Positions 24,686 to 32,729 of a stretch of 64,000 nucleotides of DNA are shown here, piece by piece (the first letter of the stretch is position 1; each line of letters begins with the position of its first letter). A program made the translations under genes and the position numbers. The DNA is taken from the NCBI GenBank assembly GCA_009839505.1, contig VXPO01000178.1, forward strand, positions 8,654 through 72,653. The letters run 5' to 3'. This DNA comes from Gammaproteobacteria bacterium. GTDB lineage: Bacteria > Pseudomonadota > Gammaproteobacteria > Pseudomonadales > Azotimanducaceae. A model generated the notes under the pieces. That model had not been told where the DNA came from and made no database searches. It worked only from the letters and a program-made list of their open reading frames with translations.

Positions 24686-27054
24686 AACGCCCGTCGGCGA
24701 AACAGAGGTGCGATACGACCACCGGCGCTGATACCGAGGATCCGGCAAGGGGCTTCATCCTCCAGGCGAGCTATCGCATCGAACAGGGTTCGCCGGTGGT
24801 GCATCTGTACGGCGTGCTCGAACAGGGCGGCACGTTCCTGGTTCGCGACCATCGCCAATCGCCGCACTTCTTCGTCCGGCGTCGGGATGGCGAGCGGGCG
24901 TATCTCGAGGGCGCGGTGCGTCAATCCGAAACGGCGCTCCGGACTTTCTCCGGCGACCGCGTCGTGCGCGTTGACGTCGGCGTACCGGCGGACACCGTGC
25001 CGCTGCGCGAACGCCTGCGCCGGGAAGGCGTCGAGGCGTTCGAGGCGGACATCCGCTTCGCCGTGCGCTACCTCATCGATCGCGACATCCGTGGCGGCTG
25101 CGAGATAACCGGACGGTTCACGCCGGGTGCGGGGATTTCGCGGATCTACGACGATCCCGTTGTCGCCCCCGCAGAGGTGGCAGTGACGCCGTCGGTCCTG
25201 TCCTTCGACATCGAGACCGATCCGACCGCGAAGCGTCTGCTCGCCATCGCCGTCTACGGGCAGGGCGCGGACGAGGTCTACATCGTCGATGCCGATGACC
25301 GTCCCATGCCCGAACGCGCCGTCGGCTGCGAGGACGAGCGTGCGGCTCTCGCCGCCTTCGTCGACCGGGTGGCGGAACTCGATCCCGACATCCTGACCGG
25401 CTGGAACGTGGTCGACTTCGACCTCAACGTACTGAACCGGATCGCCAAGCGCGTACGCGTGCCCTTCGGGCTCGGTCGCGATGTCGGCACGGTGCGCGTA
25501 CGCCCGGCAAGGGGCTACTTCGGCAGCGGCCAGGCGTCCATTCCGGGTCGTCTCGTGCTCGACGGCATGGACTTGGTGCGCGGCGCGTTCATGCGCTTCG
25601 ACGACTACTCGCTCAATGGCGTGGCAAGCGAAGTCCTCGGCGAAGGCAAGGTGGAAATGGGCGGTAGCAGCAACCGCGCTGAGGACATCCTTGCCCGCTA
25701 CCGGGACGACCTCGAGACATTTGCCGCGTACGCACGCACCGACGCCCGCTTGGCGCTCGAGATCGTCGACAGGCTCGACCTAGTCAACTTGGCGGTGGCT
25801 AGGAGCCGGCTGACCGGGATGACGCCGGACCGGGTCTCGGCGAGTATCGCGTCGTTCGACTTCCGCTACCTCTCGGCGCTGCGCAAGCGTCGAATCGTGG
25901 CGCCCTCGGTGGGTTCGAACGACGCCCGCGTGTCCCGGCACCAGGCGGGCGGGCATGTCTTCGAGCCGGTCACGGGCATTCACCAGAACGTCTGGGTGTT
26001 CGACTTCAAGAGTCTTTATCCGAGCGTGATCCGTACCTTCAACATCGACCCGCTGGGCTTCGTGGAGCGTCCGGAGTCCGCGGAGGACGTGGTCCAGGTG
26101 GCACCGGATGCCGCGTTCCGCCGCGACCAGGCGATCCTGCCGACGATGCTCGACGAGCTCTTCCCCCAGCGCGAGGCCGCCAAGCGGGCCGGGGACGCGG
26201 TGGCCTCGCAGGCCATCAAGATCCTCATGAACTCCTTCTACGGTGTGCTGGGCACGCCCGCCTGCCGGTTCCACAACGTCGCCATCGCCAACGCCGTCAC
26301 GGGTATGGGCCGTCACCTGCTCCAGTGGTCCAAGTCGTGGTTCGAGGAACGCGGCTACGATGTGCTCTACGGCGACACCGACAGCGTATTCGTCCGCTCG
26401 GGAATGGAATCTGACGAGGCGCGGGAAGCCGGCCCGCGACTCGCGGCCGAACTAAACGGTGCCATCGACCGATACGCGAGGGACGCCTGGGGGGTGACGA
26501 GCCGCCTGGAGATGGAATTCGAGAAACTCTACGTCAAGCTCTTCCTGCCTTCGGTCCGCCACGGCGGGGCGGGAGCACGAAAGCGCTACGCCGGGTTGAT
26601 CGACGGTCAGGACGGCGTCGAGTTCACGGGCATGGAAGTGGTCCGCCGGGACTGGACGGAGCTGGCCAAGGAAGTGCAGCGCGAACTCTATCGGCGGTTG
26701 TTCGCCGACGAGCCCTTGGGGGACTACCTCGAACAGGTCGCCGTCGCGCTGCGCCGGGGGGATCTCGACGACAAGCTCGTGTACCGCAAGGGTCTGCGCA
26801 AGCGAACCACCGAGTACACGGCGAATACGCCGCCCCACGTGGCCGCCGCGCGCAAGTCCCGCGACCCCGGTCGGGTCGTCTCCTACCTCATCACCGTCGC
26901 CGGTCCGGAGCCGCTCGATGCCCTCGAGCACGAGCCGGACCGGGAGCACTATCTCGACAAGCAGGTCCGTCCCGTGGCGGAGCCCGTCCTCGGCGCCCTA
27001 GACCTCGACTTCGACCAGGTCATCGGCGACGACAGACAACTCACGCTCTTCTAG
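24676..27054 (+). CDS. polB: DNA polymerase II (family B)
   Basis: The 792-residue enzyme matches E. coli Pol II in length and order. Proofreading exonuclease motifs: FDIETD (177-182), TGWNVVDFDL and YARTDARLA. Polymerase motifs: DFKSLYPS (A, D443), KILMNSFYGVLG (B) and YGDTDS (C, D567/D569). The protein ends QLTLF, a canonical sliding-clamp-binding pentapeptide. Pol II restarts replication and bypasses lesions. The start is a GTG at 24676 that overlaps the SDR stop and gives an N-terminus ending in GFILQ, like E. coli GFIL. No clear LexA box was seen upstream. Confidence 0.96.
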   Translation: MAVERPSAKQRCDTTTGADTEDPARGFILQASYRIEQGSPVVHLYGVLEQGGTFLVRDHRQSPHFFVRRRDGERAYLEGAVRQSETALRTFSGDRVVRVDVGVPADTVPLRERLRREGVEAFEADIRFAVRYLIDRDIRGGCEITGRFTPGAGISRIYDDPVVAPAEVAVTPSVLSFDIETDPTAKRLLAIAVYGQGADEVYIVDADDRPMPERAVGCEDERAALAAFVDRVAELDPDILTGWNVVDFDLNVLNRIAKRVRVPFGLGRDVGTVRVRPARGYFGSGQASIPGRLVLDGMDLVRGAFMRFDDYSLNGVASEVLGEGKVEMGGSSNRAEDILARYRDDLETFAAYARTDARLALEIVDRLDLVNLAVARSRLTGMTPDRVSASIASFDFRYLSALRKRRIVAPSVGSNDARVSRHQAGGHVFEPVTGIHQNVWVFDFKSLYPSVIRTFNIDPLGFVERPESAEDVVQVAPDAAFRRDQAILPTMLDELFPQREAAKRAGDAVASQAIKILMNSFYGVLGTPACRFHNVAIANAVTGMGRHLLQWSKSWFEERGYDVLYGDTDSVFVRSGMESDEAREAGPRLAAELNGAIDRYARDAWGVTSRLEMEFEKLYVKLFLPSVRHGGAGARKRYAGLIDGQDGVEFTGMEVVRRDWTELAKEVQRELYRRLFADEPLGDYLEQVAVALRRGDLDDKLVYRKGLRKRTTEYTANTPPHVAAARKSRDPGRVVSYLITVAGPEPLDALEHEPDREHYLDKQVRPVAEPVLGALDLDFDQVIGDDRQLTLF

Positions 27055-27057
27055 TAC

Positions 27058-28314
27058 GTGGTGCGCGTCTCCGTGATCGGTGCCGGTGCGGCCGGCCTTG
27101 TTGCAACGCACGAGCTTCGTCTCGAGGGGCACGAGGCCACCGTGTTCGAACAGTCCGACCGGCTCGGCGGGCTGTGGAACTACACGGACGAGGTGGAGGA
27201 CGATCCGCTCGGCCAGCGACCAACTCGGCGAGTTCACACCTCCCTGTACGAATCGCTGGAGGTCAACCTGCCCCGGGACCTGATGGCCTTCGAGGGTTAT
27301 ACGTTCGACAGCGCGGGAGGCGGGGACGACCGTTGGCCCCGCTATCCGCATCATCGCCGGGTGCTCGAATACCTGCAGCGATTCGCGATGGACACGGGCG
27401 TCGTCGAGGCCGTCCGATTCGGACACGCGGTCGAACGAGTGGAACGCTCATCGTCACGTGCGGACTGGCTCGTGGACGGCGAGGCGTTCGATGCCATCGC
27501 GGTGTGCAACGGGCACTTCTCGGAGCCGTACGTGCCGGAACTGCCCGGCTTGGAGGACTTCCCAGGCGTTGCACTCCACAGCCACAACTACCGCCGGCCG
27601 GACGCGTTCGCGGGATCGCGCATCGTGGTGCTCGGAACGTCGGTGTCCGGGGGCGACTTGACGCGGGAGATCGCCGGGGTGGCCGAGGTGTTCTTCTCGG
27701 GGCGCCTGTTCGAGCAGTCGCGGCCACTCGCCGAGCAGTCCGGTCCGATCCGGAGGTGCCCTCCGATTTCCCGGCTTGATGGCGGCGACGCCGTTCTCGC
27801 GAACGGCGAACGCATCACGCGCGTCGATGCCATCGTGTTCTGCACCGGTTACCGCTATCGCTTTCCGTTTCTTCCACCTGACTTGGCGCCGGTCGGCGAC
27901 AACCGGGTGATGGGCCTGTACCGGCAGCTCGTCGCGGTTGAAGAGCCAAGCCTGGCGTTCGTCGGACTCCCGGTCCGCATCGTTCCGTTCCCGCTTTTCC
28001 AACGCCAGGCGCGATGGTTCGCCCGCGCGCTGGCACGTCGTTTTCCCCTGCCTTCCCTGGCGGAGCGACGCCGGGACCATGACGACGAGATCAGCCGGCT
28101 GCGCGGGGCCGGGGTCGCCGAGCGCCACTTCCATCGCTTGGATGACGGGCAATTCGGCTACCTGAACCAGCTCGCCGCCGAATGCGGCGACGAGCCGGTA
28201 CCCGACTGGTTCGTGGCCCTGTGGCGCGAGCACCACGCCAACGCCCTGAAACACACGAGAGACTACCGGCGTCGGCCCTTGACCTGGGGTGGACCGACGG
28301 TGATTGCCTCGTAA
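27058..28314 (+). CDS. Flavin-containing monooxygenase
   Basis: The 418-residue flavoprotein has an N-terminal FAD motif GAGAAG (residues 8-13), the FMO fingerprint FxGxxxHxxxY as FPGVALHSHNY, and a second dinucleotide motif VVLGTSVSGGD for NADPH. Such enzymes oxygenate N or S atoms of small substrates using NADPH and oxygen. Two adjacent GTG codons (27058 and 27061) can serve as start, 3 bases after the polB stop. The ~180 bases that follow have no clear gene. Confidence 0.92.
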   Translation: MVRVSVIGAGAAGLVATHELRLEGHEATVFEQSDRLGGLWNYTDEVEDDPLGQRPTRRVHTSLYESLEVNLPRDLMAFEGYTFDSAGGGDDRWPRYPHHRRVLEYLQRFAMDTGVVEAVRFGHAVERVERSSSRADWLVDGEAFDAIAVCNGHFSEPYVPELPGLEDFPGVALHSHNYRRPDAFAGSRIVVLGTSVSGGDLTREIAGVAEVFFSGRLFEQSRPLAEQSGPIRRCPPISRLDGGDAVLANGERITRVDAIVFCTGYRYRFPFLPPDLAPVGDNRVMGLYRQLVAVEEPSLAFVGLPVRIVPFPLFQRQARWFARALARRFPLPSLAERRRDHDDEISRLRGAGVAERHFHRLDDGQFGYLNQLAAECGDEPVPDWFVALWREHHANALKHTRDYRRRPLTWGGPTVIAS

Positions 28315-28497
28315 CAGCCCACGGTGGTGCGGGTGACCACACTGCGCGCCTTGGTCGGTGTTGAAGATCTCCGGGACGCCGCCACCTAGCGCGGCACCCA
28401 CAGCCCGCGCCTCGGTCCACCATCCCGCGCGCTCCAGACGGGTCAGCGCGCCAACGGCACCCCAAAAAACAGTGGGACCTATCTACGTGGTACCTGG

Positions 28498-29022
28498 TTG
28501 CCGCACCTGATCGTCGAGCAGGATGGCGACCGTCAAAGCTATGTTGAACTTGGACGAGGCCACGGCGTGAGGCAGCTGATCGACGGCTCACTGGTGTCGC
28601 TGATTGCTCATGTGCGTTTCGGTTGCGGGGTGCAGATTCGGACCCCGCGGGAAGCTCGGTTCGCACCCCCGCTGTTCGACCGTACGTACGACGAATTCTC
28701 GTCGGTTTGGGAACAAGCACTGCTCGGGTCTGAATCTAGTGGTTCAGCGCATGACGCGCGTTTCATGTTGGCCTATGTGCCACCCGACACTGATGGCGAC
28801 GGAGTCGACGATTTGGCGGATGCTTGTCCCTACGCGCCTGGACCGATCGACTTCATGGGATGTCCGACACCCACCTCCGATCCCGATCGGTTGGGATGCA
28901 ACGCAGTGTCGTGCACACCATGGATCGGGTGTCCCCTTCCGATCAGGGAGTGTCGGACTTGCTCGGCGAGGAATCCTGTTACCGGCCAGCTAGACGTATG
29001 GAGTGAAGAGCGCAATCTTTGA
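28498..29022 (+). pseudogene. Fragment with a thrombospondin type 3 repeat
   Basis: The open frame (174 residues) contains PDTDGDGVDDLADACPYAPG, a TSP3 calcium-binding repeat as found in OmpA-like and other surface proteins, followed by a cysteine-rich stretch (PTSDPDRLGCNAVSCTPWIG, then CPLPIRECRTC). There is no signal peptide and no usual start; the frame is open upstream to 28390 only. No second repeat and no known partner domain follow. It is best read as a remnant of a larger secreted protein. Confidence 0.4.
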
Positions 29023-30054
29023 GTTGATGGTCTCGAACGTCGTTGCGGAGGGACTTGCGTCGGCGACGGTGGGTGGAGCACGACTTCGGTGAAGAATGTC
29101 CGCCCAACGGTCCGTTCCTTTGGCGCAACGGAAGGCGGGTGCTTGGGAGCGGACTGCTTTCAAGACCGCGCACCCAGTCGAGCGTCTTCGTGGTAGTTGG
29201 CGTTCGTCGGAAGGGGCCCGTGGCCGTGCACTGCTGGGCATCTGTCATCTCCAACTTGAAGGTGGGCACTTAGCGGAGGACCGAGCCGTGTCCGAGCAGG
29301 ATGACGCTTCACGGCTCGCTGCAGAAAGCCGAGTTCGTGCAGGCGCTGATCTGCTCGCGCTTGATGCTCGGCTAGAGGACGAAATCGAACCCGCCAGCAT
29401 CTTCACAGCTGGCGGGCGCGAGACGAACGTGGCGGTCTGCAGGTGGCGGCTGTTGCAGCACGAACTGGGCGTTCAGCGGCTGCATGATTGCCTCGCAGGC
29501 CGCGAGCCGCTCGTTAGCAGCGCATGCCGCACCCACCGCAGCGCCAAGGTGCCAAAGTCCATCTAGCCCTGGTGGCTCGGCGGCGTTTCGTAGCTAGCGA
29601 CCGGTTTCGCCGGGTGCACCGCGCTCACGCAGTACCCTAGCCACCCAACGTAACCCGCCGCACGCGCCTTGTCGAACAGCCACCGCGACGACGCTCCGCA
29701 GCCGCTCGTGTGATTACCTCTTGCGGAGCCAGCTTTGCGTCCGCTGGCGCAGCCAGTTTGTGCGTCAGCCGTTGCGGCTCCCGACGTGTACAGTCGGCCC
29801 CAGATCCATCCAGTCGGTCCGGACTCGATCCAATCGTGGATCGCGCGCCGCCTGACGGCGAAGCGCGTCGTCAGCTCCGGTTCGACGCGCCTTGGTCCAG
29901 GAGTACGTCAACCGCATCCCGGTCTCCCATCCGGGCGTCCCGGGCCTCATCCCTGTTGGCAAGGCTAAGGATGCACCGTTGGACGCCATCGCCAATCCGA
30001 ATTGCGAAATTCCAAGCCGGAAGAGTGGCGATTCAGAGTTGCTACCAACGGCAC
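29023..30054. other. About 1 kb without a supported gene
   Basis: Several short open frames exist on both strands, but none has family-like motifs, a convincing ribosome-binding site or consistent codon use. A 7-bp stem (CTCCGCA at 29694-29700, TGCGGAG at 29722-29728) is the only local structure noted. Base composition is less GC-rich than the flanks. It looks like eroded DNA in an accessory stretch. Confidence 0.6.
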
Positions 30055-31545
30055 CTACACAATTCGCGTCGTCGAGCCGGCGAACAGTGGGGCAAGCTGA
30101 CGCCGGACTAGGAGCAGGATGGCGAGACTGGGCAGAACCATTAACGTCGTGATTCCGAAGAAGAGCGGCCAATGTCCGCCAAGACCGTCCACCATCAAGC
30201 CGCTCGCCGCCGCGAGCGTCGTGCGGGATAGGTTGCCCAACGACGCCAATGCTGCGTATTGCGTGGCCGTGTAGTCCCTGTCGCAGAGTTGCGACAGAAA
30301 CGCGACGAAAGCGACGGTGGAGACAGCCGTCGTGAACTGGTCGGCTACAACCGCCACGGCGAACAGCCAGGCAACCGGATACCAGGCGAGGGCCGCGAAG
30401 AGCAGATTCGTGGCCGCCATCGCGATGCCACCAAGAACGAGGCCACGGAACAGGCCGTAGCGCGCAGTGACGATGCTGCCGAGGATGGCGAATGCGCAGA
30501 CCGTGACCGTGCCGAGTCCTCCCGAGACCAATCCGACTTCGTTCTTCGAGAACCCAACGTCGGTGTAGAACACCAGTGACATACGCCCGAGGAAGGCCTC
30601 GCCGATCTTGAAGAGCAATACGACGCCGAGTAGCGCCGTACCGATCCGCAGGCCGTACCGGGCAACAAACGCGACGACGGGTGCCATGTAGATTCTCCCG
30701 GCGCGAACTCGCGCACCGAGCTCGACGAGACGCGCCGTTCCGGTGTGCCGCGCCCGTTCGAGCGTCTCGACGGTGCTGCGAAGCAGGCCGATGGACGTGT
30801 GATCGTCTAGGCCACCGGAGGTTCCATCGTGGAGGCGCGGTACCGCACTCCGCTCGCGAAGCCAGAAGACGAGCAATAGAACGGTGACGGCGATGATCGG
30901 TAGCATCGCGACGTATCCGACCTGCCACGCCCGTTCTACACCGCTCTGCTGCATCCATTGCACCAACGGCAGGGCCAGGACTTTTGTGCCTCCCATCCCT
31001 AGCCACCAGCCGCAGGTGGCCATCGCCGAGCCCGCGCCGACCTTGCGGGGCTCCCGGGTATCGATGAGCTCGATCCTTAGCGCGTCGATGGCTACGTCCT
31101 GCGTTGCGCTGGCGACGGCGATGACGAATAGCGCCAACGCGAGGAGCCAGAGGTTCTCCTGGGCGGTCGGGAGTGCGCCGACGAAGACCACGGCCACGAC
31201 GATGATGGTCTGCATCGTGACGATCCACGCGGTTCGTCTACCGAGACGCCGTGTGAGATAAGGAATCGGAATCCCGTCGACCAGCGGAGCCCATAGCGCG
31301 TTGAGCGCGTAGACGGTGAACATCAGCGTGAAGAGGCCGATGCCCGTGCGGCTCAAACCTTCCTCACGGAGCCAGAGCGTCAACATGACGCTGACGAACA
31401 GCCAAGGCAACCCGCTGATGTAGCCGATCAACAGAATCTTGGCGAGTCGAACGTCACGGTAGAGGGCAGCGGTCTGCCGCCATCCCGGGATTGGAGATGT
31501 CACAACGGATTCAGCGGATGCCGGCGCGACTGATGTTTGTCTCAT
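30055..31545 (-). CDS. AmpG-like MFS permease
   Basis: The 496-residue protein has about 12-14 membrane helices and the PAT/AmpG pattern: GYISGLPWLFVSVMLTLWLR near residue 35, GIGLFTLMFTVYALNALWAP and SATQDVAIDALRIEL. AmpG proteins import anhydromuropeptides for cell-wall recycling; relatives carry other cargo. A central cytoplasmic loop (residues ~235-290) separates two halves. The ATG at 31545 gives a short polar N-terminus before the first helix. It sits between eroded DNA and a transposase relic, 25 bases downstream of the latter. Confidence 0.82.
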   Translation of the reverse strand: MRQTSVAPASAESVVTSPIPGWRQTAALYRDVRLAKILLIGYISGLPWLFVSVMLTLWLREEGLSRTGIGLFTLMFTVYALNALWAPLVDGIPIPYLTRRLGRRTAWIVTMQTIIVVAVVFVGALPTAQENLWLLALALFVIAVASATQDVAIDALRIELIDTREPRKVGAGSAMATCGWWLGMGGTKVLALPLVQWMQQSGVERAWQVGYVAMLPIIAVTVLLLVFWLRERSAVPRLHDGTSGGLDDHTSIGLLRSTVETLERARHTGTARLVELGARVRAGRIYMAPVVAFVARYGLRIGTALLGVVLLFKIGEAFLGRMSLVFYTDVGFSKNEVGLVSGGLGTVTVCAFAILGSIVTARYGLFRGLVLGGIAMAATNLLFAALAWYPVAWLFAVAVVADQFTTAVSTVAFVAFLSQLCDRDYTATQYAALASLGNLSRTTLAAASGLMVDGLGGHWPLFFGITTLMVLPSLAILLLVRRQLAPLFAGSTTRIV

Positions 31546-31570
31546 GCTATCAGAGCAAGGCGTCGAGCCT

Positions 31571-32317
31571 TCAGTCCGGAACGCGAACGGCCTTCCTGTA
31601 CTTGCTGGGTCGCCTGGGTCGTGGGGCCCGCGCGTCGATGAGTTCGACGATCCAGGCCGTGTCACGGACCTGTTCGTCGAGACCGGCGGCCATCGCCGGG
31701 GTCGCCCCCGAGTGCGATTGGACCTTGCAGTAGTTGTGGTGCAGCGCATAGAGGTTGACGACGGCCCTGTACGTCTCCATGGGGCTGGCGGCGCTTGTTC
31801 GCTGGCCCGGGCGTGCCGCGGCGCCCACACGGGCCCGGTGGAAGGCTCCGGCGAAGTCGGCCGTAGTGTTTTCGACGGTGCCGGGGATGTTCGCCGGCAG
31901 CGGCAGGGTAACCAATGCCGGTTCGACCCTCAGCCTCGTCCTGAGATCGTCCTTCATGGCTATGGCCGCCCCTACCGTGCGGAAGGTGATGGCGTACGAA
32001 ACGATCAGCCGGCTTTCGGCATCGATGGCCGTATAGGTCCACGCGTTGCGGGTACGGACCGGTCGGTTGGGATCCTCGGTGGCGGTTTGCGCGGTTTCGG
32101 CGAATGCCCAGACCCGGGTGCACTCGACCCTACGGCGCTCTCGGATTCCGCGGACCCGGGTGTCGTGAAAGCTCCGGGCGGTTCTTCCGCCATCCTGCAG
32201 CAGCTTGGTGACCGTATTGATGCTCACTCCTGCCGTGCGGGCGATCTCGCGCATGGTCACGCCTTCGATCAGCATCGTGAGGATGCTTGCGCGCTTGGGT
32301 CGCGGAAGTTGATTCAT
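31571..32317 (-). pseudogene. IS1-like transposase relic with internal deletion
   Basis: The 248-residue frame starts like IS1-type transposases with a helix-turn-helix (RASILTMLIEGVTMREIART, then VSINTVTKLLQDGG) and ends with TPAMAAGLDEQ and VELIDARAPRPRRPSKYRK. A WTYTAIDAESRLIVSY strand keeps the first catalytic aspartate. The stretch that should hold the second aspartate (TTDG) and the glutamate (ERQN) is missing or scrambled, so it is inactive. No terminal inverted repeats were recognised at either side. The reading frame is nevertheless intact. Confidence 0.72.
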
Positions 32318-32399
32318 GAAGCGTATTGGCGCGAAGCGCGTGTTGACGCGTGGACGAACGCGGCACCATGCGGGTCAGGCTCCGACAGCGTTCTCCCGG

Positions 32400-32684
32400 T
32401 CAAGGATCTCTGAGGCGGACCCGAGCGGCGGTGAGCATCACGACCCGGTCGTGAAGCGCGTGCGACCGCTCCTTGGCGCGACGCAGAGCTGTGCTGCGCA
32501 CGATGGTCTCTTCCGTCTCGCCGGTAGCAACCATCATGGTGCGCACGGCGTTGGATACGACACTCGCAGGCCGCTTCTCGCCGTTAGGTCCGATAGGCAC
32601 GGATCGAGTCCTCCCCGGTGGGAATCTGCCAGCGCCTGATCGGGGAATCAACCTGCGAGGCGTCTTGGCGGCGCTGGCCCGCAT
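32400..32684 (-). pseudogene. Remnant of a small GPNGEKRPA-type protein
   Basis: The frame contains IGPNGEKRPASVVSNAVRTM and VATGETEETI, recalling a common small hypothetical protein (GxNGEKRPADVI..ATGE) of Proteobacteria. The second half does not match that family and the upstream part reads poorly, so it seems frameshifted. It lies in the 411-bp gap between the transposase relic and the DUF5916 gene; nothing else was found there. Confidence 0.3.
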
Positions 32685-32729
32685 AACTCGCCAAATCGCT
32701 CATACCATCACGCAACTGGCTGGCAGCCC

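Noticed and set aside
24600..24700. LexA (SOS) box before polB
   Set aside because: No CTGT-N8-ACAG sequence was found in the SDR 3' end before the polB start, so SOS control cannot be claimed.
29096..30111. Open frames of 130-160 codons on the plus strand (29096-29566, 29710-30111)
   Set aside because: They have no family-like motif, no ribosome-binding site, and overlap similarly long frames on the other strand; in GC-rich DNA such frames arise by chance.
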